Assembly (NCBI RefSeq): GCF_900129555.1
Contig: NZ_FQWC01000003.1
Span: 310,001 to 374,000 of the forward strand
Source of the DNA: Flavobacterium defluvii
GTDB taxonomy: Bacteria; Bacteroidota; Bacteroidia; Flavobacteriales; Flavobacteriaceae
Length of the DNA stretch: 64,000 nucleotides
Reading direction: 5' to 3'
Part shown: positions 56,213-64,000 of the stretch, piece by piece
Numbering within the stretch: position 1 is the first letter of the stretch
How the letters are laid out: every line of letters starts with the position of its first letter
The notes under the pieces: model-generated
Databases searched by the model: none
The model's input: the letters and a program-made list of their open reading frames with translations, nothing else
Told to the model about the DNA's origin: nothing
Program-made: the position numbers and the translations under genes

Positions 56213-56900
56213 TTTCAAAGCCCCAAATTCGGAATTAATTCAGCCAAATATCTTAATCGTTGATGATCATCCTTTTATCATCGAAGGATATAAAAATGCA
56301 ATAACACGTTATAATCCTAACGAATATGATTTTATAATAGCACAGGCACACGATTGTAAATCGGCTTATGATTTGCTGGAAGATGAAAATACACCTCAGT
56401 TTGAAATTGCTTTTTTGGACATCAGTATGCCGGCTTACGAAGAAAAAAATCTTTTTTCCGGCGAAGATCTGGCAAAACTAATCATGAAAAAAATGCCGTA
56501 TTGTAAGATTGTATTATTGACAATGTATACAGAACTGCTCAAAATTAAAACAATCATAAGAACAATTAACCCAAACGGATTAATTATTAAAAATGATTTA
56601 ACTTTTGATGAACTGCTTTTTGCCTTTGATAAAGTAATGAAAAACGAAAAATATTACAGTCAGTCTGTCGTTAAAATGTTAAACCAGTCACCTCATAATT
56701 CAATAGAAATCGATGAGTTTGATAAACAAATTTTGTTTCACTTATCAAAAGGAACAGAAGTAACCGAAATGCCTCAATATATTCCGATTTCATTAATCGA
56801 AATTGAAAAACGCAGGGGAAGCCTTAAAGAATTACTTAAAATACGTTCTGGTTCTGATGATGATTTGGTAAAAGAAGCCAAAAGCAAAGGACTTTTTTAG
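56202..56900 (+). CDS. response regulator, NarL/FixJ-like
   Basis: This encodes 232 residues. The receiver domain (about 16-135) has ILIVDDHPFIIEGY, the phospho-acceptor Asp73 in IAFLDISMP and the switch LLTMYTE, though the usual Lys-Pro reads IIKNDL. The C-terminal ~60 residues (DEFDKQILFHLSKGTEVTEMPQYIPISLIEIEKRRGSLKELLKI) follow the layout of a LuxR-type helix-turn-helix but are diverged. The overlapping start with the kinase indicates translational coupling. Target genes are unknown; the neighbouring small peptide is a candidate. Confidence 0.88.
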   Translation: MILNFKAPNSELIQPNILIVDDHPFIIEGYKNAITRYNPNEYDFIIAQAHDCKSAYDLLEDENTPQFEIAFLDISMPAYEEKNLFSGEDLAKLIMKKMPYCKIVLLTMYTELLKIKTIIRTINPNGLIIKNDLTFDELLFAFDKVMKNEKYYSQSVVKMLNQSPHNSIEIDEFDKQILFHLSKGTEVTEMPQYIPISLIEIEKRRGSLKELLKIRSGSDDDLVKEAKSKGLF

Positions 56901-56921
56901 ATGTGAAATTCCAAAATAAAA

Positions 56922-56971
56922 AAATTCCAAATTCCAATAACACTATTCGTTTTGGAATTTGGAATTTTTTA
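56922..56971. terminator. bidirectional terminator, AAATTCCAAATTCC family
   Basis: AAATTCCAAATTCCAA (56922-56937) pairs perfectly with TTGGAATTTGGAATTT (56952-56967), with T and A flanks. It lies between convergent genes. Confidence 0.85.
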
Positions 56972-56988
56972 TTTGAGTTTTTTTAAAT

Positions 56989-58035
56989 TTATTCACTCAA
57001 GGCGTCCCATCCGCGTGATTTTAAAGCGATTTTTGTGTTCGCACGGGTTACAAGATGTATTCCTTCATTTTCTTCGGTCATATGGCCAATAATTGAAAAG
57101 TTTGGATTTCCTTTAATTTTATCAAAATCATTAATGTCAATCGTAAAAAGGAGTTCATAGTCCTCACCACCATTAATCGCAACGGTTGTACTGTCGATAT
57201 TAAACTCTTCACAAGTCGAAATAAACTGCGGATCAAGCGGTAGTTTATCTTCATATAAATTACAACCCACTTTTGATTGTTTGCACAAATGAATAATTTC
57301 CGAAGATAGTCCGTCAGAAATATCAATCATCGAAGTTGGTTTTATTTCAAGAGCATGCAAAAGCGTACGTGCGTCAGTTCGGGCTTCCGGTTTCAATTGT
57401 CTTTCGACCAAATATGTATAAGGATCTAAATCTGGCTGGCTGTTAGGATTTACCTGAAAAACCTGTTTTTCGCGTTCTAAAACCTGCAATCCCATATATG
57501 CCGCTCCAATATCTCCGGTTACTACTAATAAATCAGTATGTTTTGCGCCGTTTCTATAAACGATTTCATTTTCATCAGCTTCGCCAATTGCTGTAATGCT
57601 GATAATTAACCCTTTTTGAGATGAGGTTGTATCGCCGCCAATAACATCTACTTTATATTCTTTTGCAGCATGTGTAATACCTTCAAATAATTCTTCTAAT
57701 GCTTCTAACGGAAAACGATTAGAAACTGCAACAGAAACCGTAATTTGAGTTGGTTTTGCATTCATCGCGCAAATATCAGACAGGTTTACTACAACTGCTT
57801 TATAACCTAAATGTTTCAATGGCATATAAGCCAAATCAAAATGAACGCCTTCTATTAATAAATCTGTAGAAACAACTGCTTTTTTATCCTTAAAATCAAG
57901 AACAGCTGCATCGTCACCAATACTTTTTAAAGTAGATTGTTGTGTGATATTAAAATTTCGTGTTAAGTGGTCAATTAAGCCAAACTCGCCTAATTGTGCT
58001 ATGCTGGTACGCTGTGGATTTTTATCTTCGATCAT
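56989..58035 (-). CDS. thiL: thiamine-monophosphate kinase
   Basis: This encodes 348 residues from the ATG at 58035; a TTG five codons upstream is possible but less likely. ThiL phosphorylates thiamine monophosphate to the coenzyme thiamine diphosphate. Family motifs: SIGDDAAVL, STDLLIEGVHF, NLSDICAMNAKP, VIGGDTTSS, DISDGLSSEI and NGGEDYELLF. Length is normal. A candidate promoter (plus-strand 58064-58077) matches that of the WYL regulator. Confidence 0.95.
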   Translation of the reverse strand: MIEDKNPQRTSIAQLGEFGLIDHLTRNFNITQQSTLKSIGDDAAVLDFKDKKAVVSTDLLIEGVHFDLAYMPLKHLGYKAVVVNLSDICAMNAKPTQITVSVAVSNRFPLEALEELFEGITHAAKEYKVDVIGGDTTSSQKGLIISITAIGEADENEIVYRNGAKHTDLLVVTGDIGAAYMGLQVLEREKQVFQVNPNSQPDLDPYTYLVERQLKPEARTDARTLLHALEIKPTSMIDISDGLSSEIIHLCKQSKVGCNLYEDKLPLDPQFISTCEEFNIDSTTVAINGGEDYELLFTIDINDFDKIKGNPNFSIIGHMTEENEGIHLVTRANTKIALKSRGWDALSE

Positions 58036-58063
58036 TTTTTTCAGTTCCAAAGTTTATGAAGGG

Positions 58064-58079
58064 CAAAGGTACAAAGGTT
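58064..58079 (-). promoter_or_regulatory. candidate thiL promoter
   Basis: The minus strand reads AACCTTTGTACCTTTG, containing the TAnnTTTG octamer TACCTTTG. The same 16-mer with one change lies above the WYL regulator gene at 60387-60402. Confidence 0.45.
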
Positions 58080-58117
58080 TTTTTTAAAGATGCTAAGATT
58101 CTGAGGCATGTTTATTT

Positions 58118-58143
58118 GTAGAGACGCACCGCAGTGCGTCTAC
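58118..58143. repeat. GAGACGCAC palindrome, copy 1
   Basis: GTAGAGACGCACCGCAGTGC followed by GTCTAC, an imperfect palindrome. Copies recur at 58191 and, degenerate, at 60480. Confidence 0.75.
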
Positions 58144-58190
58144 GCAAAGAATGGTAATCGTATTGGTTTAAAAAATGGGGTTACGTTATG

Positions 58191-58216
58191 TGAGACGCAC
58201 TGCAGTGCGTCTCTAC
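58191..58216. repeat. GAGACGCAC palindrome, copy 2
   Basis: GAGACGCACTGCAGTGCGTC followed by TC is a perfect 22-bp palindrome (58192-58213) centred on CTGCAG. Confidence 0.8.
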
Positions 58217-58227
58217 ATACGTCTCTA

Positions 58228-58269
58228 CAGCAGGAAAAAAATATTTTTAAAAATATTTTTTTCCTGCTG
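58228..58269. repeat. perfect 42-bp palindrome
   Basis: The 21-base arms 58228-58248 and 58249-58269 are exact complements with no spacer. The arms begin CAGCAGG and end CCTGCTG, with an A/T-only centre. It stands 25 bases before the candidate -7 element of the first DinB-family gene. Confidence 0.9.
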
Positions 58270-58294
58270 ACAAACTGTTGTCACCAGCCCATTT

Positions 58295-58302
58295 TACTTT
58301 TG
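58295..58302 (+). promoter_or_regulatory. candidate -7 element (TACTTTTG)
   Basis: A TAnnTTTG 29 bases before the ATG at 58332. The -33 region overlaps the sequence just after the 42-bp palindrome. Confidence 0.4.
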
Positions 58303-58331
58303 AAGTATAGAAATTTTAAAACTTAAAAATC

Positions 58332-58811
58332 ATGAAAACATTAGAAGCACAAGTAATTACTTCAGAAGATTTATTAAAACACTGGCAGGGACACAGAGCA
58401 TTAACACGTCGGTTAATTGAATTGTTTCCAGAGAAAGATTTCTTCGAATTTTCGATTGGCGGAATGCGTCCTTTTGCAAAATTGATTGATGAACTTTTAG
58501 CTATCGCAGTTCCAGGTTTGAAAGGAATTGTAACTAAAGAAACCGCACCATTCTCAGAAGGAGAAGAAAAACTGATTTTTAAAGCGCAATATCTTGAAAA
58601 ATGGGATGAAGCGACTGCTGAAATCAATGAATACTGGTCACAATTATCAATAGAAGATTTTAGTGAAAACTTTAATCTTTTCGGGCAGTATGAATTCCCA
58701 ATCATTCAAAATATCTTATATTTTATTGATAATGAAGTACACCACCGCGGACAGGCGTATGTGTATTTAAGAGCTTTAAATATCGAACCGCCATTTTTTT
58801 GGGAAAGATAA
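58332..58811 (+). CDS. DinB family protein (first of two)
   Basis: This encodes 159 residues of the DinB/YfiT four-helix metal-binding fold. The C-terminal signature IDNEVHHRGQAYVYLRAL has the HxxxHxxxQ-like His pair, and an N-terminal LLKHWQGHRALTRRLIE supplies a third histidine. Members include thiol-dependent metalloenzymes and DNA-damage-induced proteins of unknown activity. It lies 46 bp before another DinB-family gene, in the same orientation and probably the same transcript. Confidence 0.85.
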   Translation: MKTLEAQVITSEDLLKHWQGHRALTRRLIELFPEKDFFEFSIGGMRPFAKLIDELLAIAVPGLKGIVTKETAPFSEGEEKLIFKAQYLEKWDEATAEINEYWSQLSIEDFSENFNLFGQYEFPIIQNILYFIDNEVHHRGQAYVYLRALNIEPPFFWER

Positions 58812-58857
58812 TCTGATAAAATTGTAACTTTATTGAAGAAATGTAAAATTAAGGGCT

Positions 58858-59355
58858 ATGAGTTTAAAAAAGATAATGACCAATTATGCAGATTATAATT
58901 TATGGGTAAACCAGCAATTCGTTAATTGGCTTTCACCAAAAGCTGATGAATTACTTTATGCAGAAGTCCCTTCGAGTTTTTCAACTATTGTAAAAACTCT
59001 GGATCATATTTGGTCTACAGAAGAATATTGGTTTTCTGTTATTTCTGAAACTGAGATGTCTGAAAAAAAGCCAGAAAATGAATTGTCTAAAGAAGAAATT
59101 TTTGCAGGGTTATTAAATTCATCTACAAAATTGAAACATCTTATCAATTCATTATCCGAAGAAGATTTAGTCAAAGAAGTTAAAATCAGCAATCCGTGGT
59201 TTGAATGCGAACTGCCAATTTCTGATTATTTAATCCAGGTTATCAATCACGGGACTTATCATCGGGGCCAGATTGTAACAATGGGTCGAAATATAGGAAT
59301 TACTGATGCCTCAAATACCGATTATAATTTTTACAATGTCGTAAAACAGAAATAA
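58858..59355 (+). CDS. DinB family protein (second of two)
   Basis: This encodes 165 residues. The conserved helices read NYADYNLWVNQQFVNWL, IVKTLDHIWSTEEYWF (first His) and LIQVINHGTYHRGQIVTMGR (His-xxx-His). This places it nearer to the classic DinB pattern than the gene before it; the two are not close paralogues. The substrate is unknown. It ends against a terminator shared with the convergent regulator gene. Confidence 0.88.
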   Translation: MSLKKIMTNYADYNLWVNQQFVNWLSPKADELLYAEVPSSFSTIVKTLDHIWSTEEYWFSVISETEMSEKKPENELSKEEIFAGLLNSSTKLKHLINSLSEEDLVKEVKISNPWFECELPISDYLIQVINHGTYHRGQIVTMGRNIGITDASNTDYNFYNVVKQK

Positions 59356-59360
59356 AAACA

Positions 59361-59397
59361 AAAAACTCCCAAAGATAATCTTCGAGGGAGTTTTTTT
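59361..59397. terminator. bidirectional terminator
   Basis: AAAAACTCCC pairs with GGGAGTTTTT across a 15-base loop, between convergent genes ending at 59355 and 59396. Confidence 0.75.
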
Positions 59398-60361
59398 ATA
59401 AAAGCCTTTGTTTGTTGATTTCCAATAATTTCAAAACGTTGGTTTTTAATATTTCAGGTTCCAGAATCTCTGCATAATCACCAAACATTAAAAACCATCG
59501 TGGAAATGCATTATTAATATCTCTTGACATAAAAGTCATTTCGATTTTTTCGTCAATTTCTATTTGAGAAATAAAACCATGATATTTTCTCTCAGTTGCT
59601 AAATATCTAGCTATTTTGCGGTCAATTAAAATACGAACTTTTGTTGTTGGGAAGGTTTCGGTTTGATTTTTAGTTAAATAGGTTTCCAGAGCATCATGTT
59701 CGATCGTAAAATCAACATCAGTTTTTTTTATTCCCTGAATTCTGTCGGTTCTAAACTGCCGATAATCTTTTCTAAGATGGCAGTATCCTAAAAAATACCA
59801 GTTATTATTATCATGAAAAACTCCTACAGGCTCGAGATTACGTTGAGTGGTTTCGTCTTTGTCAAAAGTTTTATATGTCAAAAGAATTTGTTTTTTCTCT
59901 GCAATTCCCTCAAAAAGAACAGCCAGAGTATTTGGCGAATTATCATTAAACATTGGTTCTGCATCCTGCATGACAATTCTCGATTCGATGTTCGAAAGAT
60001 AATCTTTGTCGTTGCTTCTCAAAACTGCTTTCAGTTTATACATCGCCGACGCATAATGTGTTCCCAATGAAGGATCGGTAAATTTCTGCATTAGTTTTTC
60101 GGCAGCAATAAAACTGCTTACTTCTTCGCGCGTGAACATTACGGGCGGAAGTCTGTAACCTTCCATCAAAGCATAACCAACTCCGGCTTCACTGTAAATA
60201 GGAACTCCGGAAGCTTCGAGAGTTCTAATATCTCTGTAAATAGTTCGGAGACTACAGTCAAAACGATCGGCCAATTCCTGTGCTTTTACAATTTTTTTAG
60301 ATTGTAATTGAATCAGAATGGCAACAATTCGGTCAAATCGTTTTGGGCTTTCGTCGAGCAT
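59396..60361 (-). CDS. WYL-domain transcriptional regulator (YafY-like)
   Basis: This encodes 321 residues. The N-terminal helix-turn-helix (KAQELADRFDCSLRTIYRDI, about 25-45) is of the HTH_11/DeoR-like class. The WYL domain holds NNWYFLGYCHLRKDYRQFRTDRI (about 185-208). A C-terminal extension follows (PRWFLMFGDYAEILEPE). Such proteins sense ligands, often nucleotides, and control DNA-damage or catabolic genes. It is convergent with the two DinB-family genes, a candidate but unproven target. Its promoter resembles that of thiL. Confidence 0.9.
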   Translation of the reverse strand: MLDESPKRFDRIVAILIQLQSKKIVKAQELADRFDCSLRTIYRDIRTLEASGVPIYSEAGVGYALMEGYRLPPVMFTREEVSSFIAAEKLMQKFTDPSLGTHYASAMYKLKAVLRSNDKDYLSNIESRIVMQDAEPMFNDNSPNTLAVLFEGIAEKKQILLTYKTFDKDETTQRNLEPVGVFHDNNNWYFLGYCHLRKDYRQFRTDRIQGIKKTDVDFTIEHDALETYLTKNQTETFPTTKVRILIDRKIARYLATERKYHGFISQIEIDEKIEMTFMSRDINNAFPRWFLMFGDYAEILEPEILKTNVLKLLEINKQRLL

Positions 60362-60386
60362 TTTTTTCTTTTGAGGTTCAGAGGTT

Positions 60387-60402
60387 CAAAGATACAAAGG
60401 TT
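60387..60402 (-). promoter_or_regulatory. candidate promoter of the WYL regulator
   Basis: The minus strand reads AACCTTTGTATCTTTG, including TATCTTTG. It is embedded in short direct repeats of GAGGTTCA (60373-60406) and matches the thiL promoter 16-mer at 15 positions. Confidence 0.45.
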
Positions 60403-60479
60403 CAGAGTTTAAATAAATAAGAAGTTTGTTCCAAATTAGGACAGATTTATTGGTTTTTACTGTTGAAGATATACTTTGT

Positions 60480-60503
60480 GTAGATGTACTGTGGTGTGTC
60501 TAC
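60480..60503. repeat. GAGACGCAC palindrome, degenerate copy
   Basis: GTAGATGTACTGTGGTGTGT then CTAC keeps the outline of the 58.1-kb palindromes with several decayed positions. Confidence 0.5.
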
Positions 60504-60623
60504 GTCCTGTAAATCCACAAACAAATTAAAACCTAATGTTTTTTAATTTTTAAAATATGAAAAAGGTATTTTTGAAAACTATTATAGAAATAAAATATTT
60601 ATTAAGTTTTAAAAGTAATTTAT

Positions 60624-61118
60624 ATGATTGAGAACTACACTTTCAATGAATACGAAAAGAGATTTGAACCTCTTGAAAAAGAATGTACTTATTGCGGAGA
60701 AGCAAAAATGGAAAGTATGGATGACTGTTGTTTTGTAGCTCTTTATGCAACTAATGACAGAACAAATCTTATTGTTTACAGATCTGTAAAATACTCAGCA
60801 ATAACAATTGGAGTACCGCGATGCTCATCTTGTAAAAAAATCCATATCTCAACACAAAGCAAAGCAAATTGGGTTAGTTTGGGAATATCTGCATCTGTTT
60901 TAATTTTTATAATTTACTTATTTTTTGGTTTTAATCCTTTCTCAATTGTTTTTGGGCTTTTTGGAATTTTTATCGGAGCGGTTTTGATTGCTCCAAAATT
61001 GACCGAAACTTACACAAACAATAATGGAATATATACAATGAAAGATGGTGCAGAAACAAATCAATTCGTTAACGATCTTGTTACGGCTGGCTGGTCTTTT
61101 ACCAAACCATCAGCATAA
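60624..61118 (+). CDS. hypothetical membrane protein with zinc-ribbon-like cysteines
   Basis: This encodes 164 residues. CTYC (residues 21-24), a CC pair (35-36) and CSSC (67-70) could bind zinc in an N-terminal cytoplasmic domain. Two membrane segments follow, near 82-101 (LGISASVLIFIIYLFFGF) and 104-122. The C-terminal tail ends FVNDLVTAGWSFTKPSA. No family was recognised; a similar arrangement occurs in uncharacterised small membrane proteins. It is monocistronic. Confidence 0.7.
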   Translation: MIENYTFNEYEKRFEPLEKECTYCGEAKMESMDDCCFVALYATNDRTNLIVYRSVKYSAITIGVPRCSSCKKIHISTQSKANWVSLGISASVLIFIIYLFFGFNPFSIVFGLFGIFIGAVLIAPKLTETYTNNNGIYTMKDGAETNQFVNDLVTAGWSFTKPSA

Positions 61119-61124
61119 AAACAA

Positions 61125-61155
61125 AAAACCCGATGACTTAATGTCATCGGGTTTT
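61125..61155. terminator. bidirectional terminator
   Basis: A 13-bp stem AAAACCCGATGAC / GTCATCGGGTTTT with a five-base loop, between convergent genes. Confidence 0.9.
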
Positions 61156-61198
61156 ATCTGTAATTCTATTCTCTTTATTCTTTCTTCTAAAATAAAAC

Positions 61199-62995
61199 TT
61201 AGTCGTTAAGTTTCAAAACAGCCATAAAAGCCTCTTGTGGAATCTCAACGTTTCCTACCTGACGCATACGTTTTTTACCTTTTTTCTGTTTCTCAAGAAG
61301 TTTACGCTTACGCGAAATATCTCCACCGTAACATTTTGCGGTAACGTCTTTACGAAGTGCTTTGATCGTTTCACGAGCGATAATTTTTGCCCCGATTGCA
61401 GCCTGAATCGGAATGTCGAATTGCTGTCTTGGAATCAACTCGCGTAATTTTTCAGTCATTTTTTTACCGATATTGTAAGCGTTGTCTTCGTGAATCAATG
61501 CAGAAAGTGCATCGACAGTTTGTGCATTTAAAAGAACGTCAAGTTTAACCAGTTTCGAAGTTCTCATTCCGATAGGAGAGTAATCAAAAGAAGCATAACC
61601 CTTAGAAACTGTTTTTAAACGATCGTAAAAATCGAATACAATTTCCGCCAAAGGCATATCAAAATTCAACTCAACTCTTTCAGTTGTTAAATACGTTTGA
61701 TTAGTAATTAAACCACGTTTTTCGATACATAAACTCATTACGTTTCCAACGAAATCAGATTTTGTAATAATAGTAGCTTTTATAAATGGCTCTTCAACTC
61801 TGTCAAGTTTTGAAGGTTCAGGTAAATCAGATGGGTTATTTACAACGATTGGCGTTTCTGGGTGTTTCTTAGTATAAGCCAAATACGAAACGTTAGGAAC
61901 CGTTGTAATTACAGTCATATCAAACTCACGCTCTAAACGTTCCTGGATAATTTCCATGTGAAGCATTCCTAAGAATCCGCAGCGGAAACCAAATCCTAAT
62001 GCAGCAGAACTTTCAGGAGTAAATACTAACGAAGCGTCATTCAATTGTAATTTTTCCATTGACGAACGTAAATCTTCATAATCTTCAGTATCAACAGGAT
62101 AAATTCCGGCAAATACCATTGGTTTTACGTCCTCAAAACCCGTAATCATATTCGTAGTCGGAACTTTGGCATCCGTAATTGTATCACCAACTTTTACTTC
62201 ACGGGCTTCTTTAATTCCGGAAATCAAATAACCAACATCTCCGGCAGAAACCACATTTTTAGGAACCTGATTTAATTTTAAAGTTCCAATTTCATCAGCA
62301 AAATATTCATTATCTGTTGCCATGAATTTAATTTTCTGACCTTTTTTGATTTCACCATTTACAACTCTAAAAATTACCTCAATACCACGGAATGGATTAT
62401 AAACCGAGTCAAAAATCAAAGCCTGTAACGGTTCTTCCGGATTTCCTTTTGGAGCTGGGATTTTTTCGATAATAGCTGCCAAAATATTTTCAACACCAAA
62501 ACCTGTTTTTCCAGATGCGTGAATAATATCTTCTAATTTGCATCCTAGTAAATCAATAATATCGTCACTAACTTCCTCAGGGTTTGCACTTGGTAAATCT
62601 ACTTTATTTAAAACCGGAATAATTTCAAGATCATTCTCTAAAGCTAAATACAAGTTCGAAATAGTCTGCGCCTGAATACTTTGTGCCGCATCAACAATCA
62701 AAAGCGCACCTTCGCAGGCAGCAATAGATCTCGAAACCTCGTATGAAAAGTCAACGTGACCCGGAGTATCAATTAAGTTCAGAATATATTCTTCACCTTT
62801 GTAAGTATACTCCATTTGAATGGCGTGACTTTTAATAGTAATTCCACGCTCGCGCTCCAAGTCCATGTTGTCAAGCAATTGTGCTTTTTCTTCACGTGCC
62901 GAAACAGTTTGGGTCGCGCTCAATAATCGGTCAGCCAATGTACTTTTACCGTGGTCAATGTGTGCAATAATGCAAAAATTACGAATCTTCTTCAT
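61199..62995 (-). CDS. lepA: elongation factor 4 (LepA GTPase)
   Basis: This encodes 598 residues, the standard length. A ribosome-associated translational GTPase. G-domain motifs: [11 protein letters not shown] (G1), RGITI (G2), DTPGHVDF (G3), NKVDLP (G4). LepA-specific C-terminal sequence includes [25 protein letters not shown]. It is a single gene with a candidate promoter at 63084-63091 and a ~80-base leader. Confidence 0.98.
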   Translation of the reverse strand: MKKIRNFCIIAHIDHGKSTLADRLLSATQTVSAREEKAQLLDNMDLERERGITIKSHAIQMEYTYKGEEYILNLIDTPGHVDFSYEVSRSIAACEGALLIVDAAQSIQAQTISNLYLALENDLEIIPVLNKVDLPSANPEEVSDDIIDLLGCKLEDIIHASGKTGFGVENILAAIIEKIPAPKGNPEEPLQALIFDSVYNPFRGIEVIFRVVNGEIKKGQKIKFMATDNEYFADEIGTLKLNQVPKNVVSAGDVGYLISGIKEAREVKVGDTITDAKVPTTNMITGFEDVKPMVFAGIYPVDTEDYEDLRSSMEKLQLNDASLVFTPESSAALGFGFRCGFLGMLHMEIIQERLEREFDMTVITTVPNVSYLAYTKKHPETPIVVNNPSDLPEPSKLDRVEEPFIKATIITKSDFVGNVMSLCIEKRGLITNQTYLTTERVELNFDMPLAEIVFDFYDRLKTVSKGYASFDYSPIGMRTSKLVKLDVLLNAQTVDALSALIHEDNAYNIGKKMTEKLRELIPRQQFDIPIQAAIGAKIIARETIKALRKDVTAKCYGGDISRKRKLLEKQKKGKKRMRQVGNVEIPQEAFMAVLKLND

Positions 62996-63083
62996 TTTAA
63001 TATATCAGTTCTCTAACGAGTTTAAGTATTTTTTGAGATGTAAATTACGCTATAACAATTGTTTCATAGCATTTATTAAGGGG

Positions 63084-63091
63084 CAAAGATA
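63084..63091 (-). promoter_or_regulatory. candidate -7 element of lepA (TATCTTTG)
   Basis: A minus-strand TAnnTTTG, 88 bases above the lepA ATG. No -33 TTTG at 19 bases was seen. Confidence 0.45.
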
Positions 63092-63157
63092 GCGCAAAGT
63101 TTTGGATTCTGGAATGATGTCTGGCTTATAGTTAAACAGCAGGAATCAATTTTTAGT

Positions 63158-63892
63158 TTAAAACTCAAAATTAAATCCTTTTTCAGTAAGTTTCTTGTAA
63201 ATTTCGGCATCAAATTTATAGAGCTTTGCGGCTCTGTGCGAAACATCCTGCTGTTTTTCATCTAAAGCAGCTAATAATTTCATATGCAGAATTTTTCTGC
63301 GAAAATTTGATTTATCTAACTCAATCCCAAGGATTTCTTCATAAAGATGCATCAGCTGTAATAAAGTAAATTTTTCCGGCAGAAGATTAAAACCAATTGG
63401 CGCCTGACGTACGCGGTTTCTAAGCTGCATCAAACTAAAATCTAAAATTTCATTATGATCAAAAATGAGTTCAGGAACTTCTTTAATCTTATACCACTTC
63501 GCTTCAATTACCGAATTGCTTGCCTTAATGTTATAATCTTCCCGATTTAGTAATGTATAATATCCAATCGTTATAACTCTTTCGGTTTTTACACGATCAG
63601 GATCAGTAAATGCTTTTAGCTGTTCCAGATAAATATTATCAAGACTCGTGAGTTCATACAATATTCGAAGGGCAGCATCATCGACACTTTCTTTAAGTTG
63701 TAAATTGCCGCCGAGAAGTCCCCATTTCCCAATACTTTCTCCTTCGGCATGCTGTACTAAAAGAACTTCAAGATTTTTTTTATCAAATGAAAAAATAACA
63801 CAATCGATACTTATGCCGTCTATAACTACCTTTTTATCAGCGGTTACGACGGTATCCGTTTCAGTAATATGTTTTGGAGATGGAAATGGCAT
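63158..63892 (-). CDS. NUDIX-domain protein, NrtR-like regulator
   Basis: This encodes 244 residues. A NUDIX fold (about 25-150) includes GKWGLLGGNLQLKESVDDAALRILYELTSL. The catalytic RExxEE part of the box is lost (R-I-L-Y-E-L), arguing against hydrolase activity. The C-terminal ~80 residues (FTLLQLMHLYEEILGIELDKSNFRRKILHM) have the winged-helix layout of NrtR/AraR-type regulators, which bind NAD- or sugar-derived ligands. Its ATG overlaps the stop of a near-identical upstream gene (TAATG), so the two are translationally coupled. The ligand and target are unknown. Confidence 0.87.
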   Translation of the reverse strand: MPFPSPKHITETDTVVTADKKVVIDGISIDCVIFSFDKKNLEVLLVQHAEGESIGKWGLLGGNLQLKESVDDAALRILYELTSLDNIYLEQLKAFTDPDRVKTERVITIGYYTLLNREDYNIKASNSVIEAKWYKIKEVPELIFDHNEILDFSLMQLRNRVRQAPIGFNLLPEKFTLLQLMHLYEEILGIELDKSNFRRKILHMKLLAALDEKQQDVSHRAAKLYKFDAEIYKKLTEKGFNFEF

Positions 63893-64000
63893 TAAAATTC
63901 AAAATTAAATCCTTTTTCAGTAAGTTTCTTGTAAATTTCGGGATCGAACTTGTATAGTTTTGCAGCGCGATGCGAAACATCCTGCTGCTTTTCATCTAAA
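63892..64000 (-). CDS. 3' end of a second NUDIX/NrtR-like regulator (partial, cut by window end)
   Basis: The minus-strand frame reads from the window edge to the TAA at 63892-63894, encoding LDEKQQDVSHRAAKLYKFDP and 15 more residues. All but one of these 35 residues match the C-terminus of the downstream gene. Its stop and the next gene's start share one base. It is a tandem duplicate; the rest lies outside the window. Confidence 0.88.
   Translation of the reverse strand, partial: LDEKQQDVSHRAAKLYKFDPEIYKKLTEKGFNFEF

Noticed and set aside
58108..58326. 72-codon open frame between thiL and the first DinB gene
   Set aside because: It runs through three palindromic repeats and the candidate promoter, so it is unlikely to be a gene.

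Overview
The window looks like a chromosomal segment of a Bacteroidota bacterium, most likely Flavobacterium. The DNA is AT-rich. Several genes are preceded by the TAnnTTTG type of -7 element, and T9SS (type IX secretion) sorting domains recur. The F1 subunits atpD-atpC sit apart from the rest of the ATP synthase genes. Genes typical of the group are present: TonB receptor, GxxExxY protein, TPR-histidine kinase, homodimeric glycyl-tRNA synthetase and LepA. No rRNA, tRNA, CRISPR array, prophage or transposase gene was recognised.

Layout. 0-3.6 kb is accessory: a tandemly duplicated hypothetical gene (one copy cut by the window edge), two copies of a 171-bp MITE-like palindromic element, a small membrane protein, and two linked genes with tail-fibre-like C-termini. 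3.9-8.3 kb is a TonB-dependent receptor followed by an SGNH/GDSL lipoprotein. 8.5-11.9 kb holds atpD, atpC, a membrane protein and an NAD(P)-binding protein. 11.9-18.0 kb is a biotin region: bioF, a GxxExxY gene bounded by inverted repeats, a TraB/GumN-like protein, bioD, bioA and a ketoacyl-ACP synthase. bioB lies 26 kb further on.

18.1-43.2 kb is the most striking part. Five giant genes (1019 to 2166 codons) encode exported proteins with entirely different N-terminal heads: beta-solenoid/GEVED/lectin/Ig, parallel beta-helix plus PA14-like, DUF11-like, delta-60 repeats, and glycine-rich plus Ig repeats. All end in the same ~440-500-residue module finishing in a T9SS-type sorting domain. The first gene is inverted relative to the other four, with recX between it and the second. 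The first and third share near-identical DNA in opposite orientation at both their 5' ends and their C-terminal modules, so inversion or gene conversion is possible.

43.3-64 kb is mostly ordinary chromosome: a cupin/JmjC-like protein, bioB, a membrane protein, ribF, a secreted T9SS metalloprotease, comF, glyS, a signalling cluster, thiL, two DinB-family genes facing a WYL regulator, a zinc-ribbon-like membrane protein, lepA, and a tandem pair of NUDIX-family regulator genes (the second cut by the window end). The signalling cluster contains a LytTR regulator with Glu at the phospho-acceptor position, a small exported peptide, a lipoprotein TPR histidine kinase and its response regulator. Intergenic regions carry many hairpin terminators and several families of short palindromic repeats.

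All functions are assigned from motifs read by eye; no database search was run. Several start codons were moved from the longest reading frame, using promoter position and signal-peptide logic: comF, glyS, thiL, the TPR kinase and the first small membrane protein.
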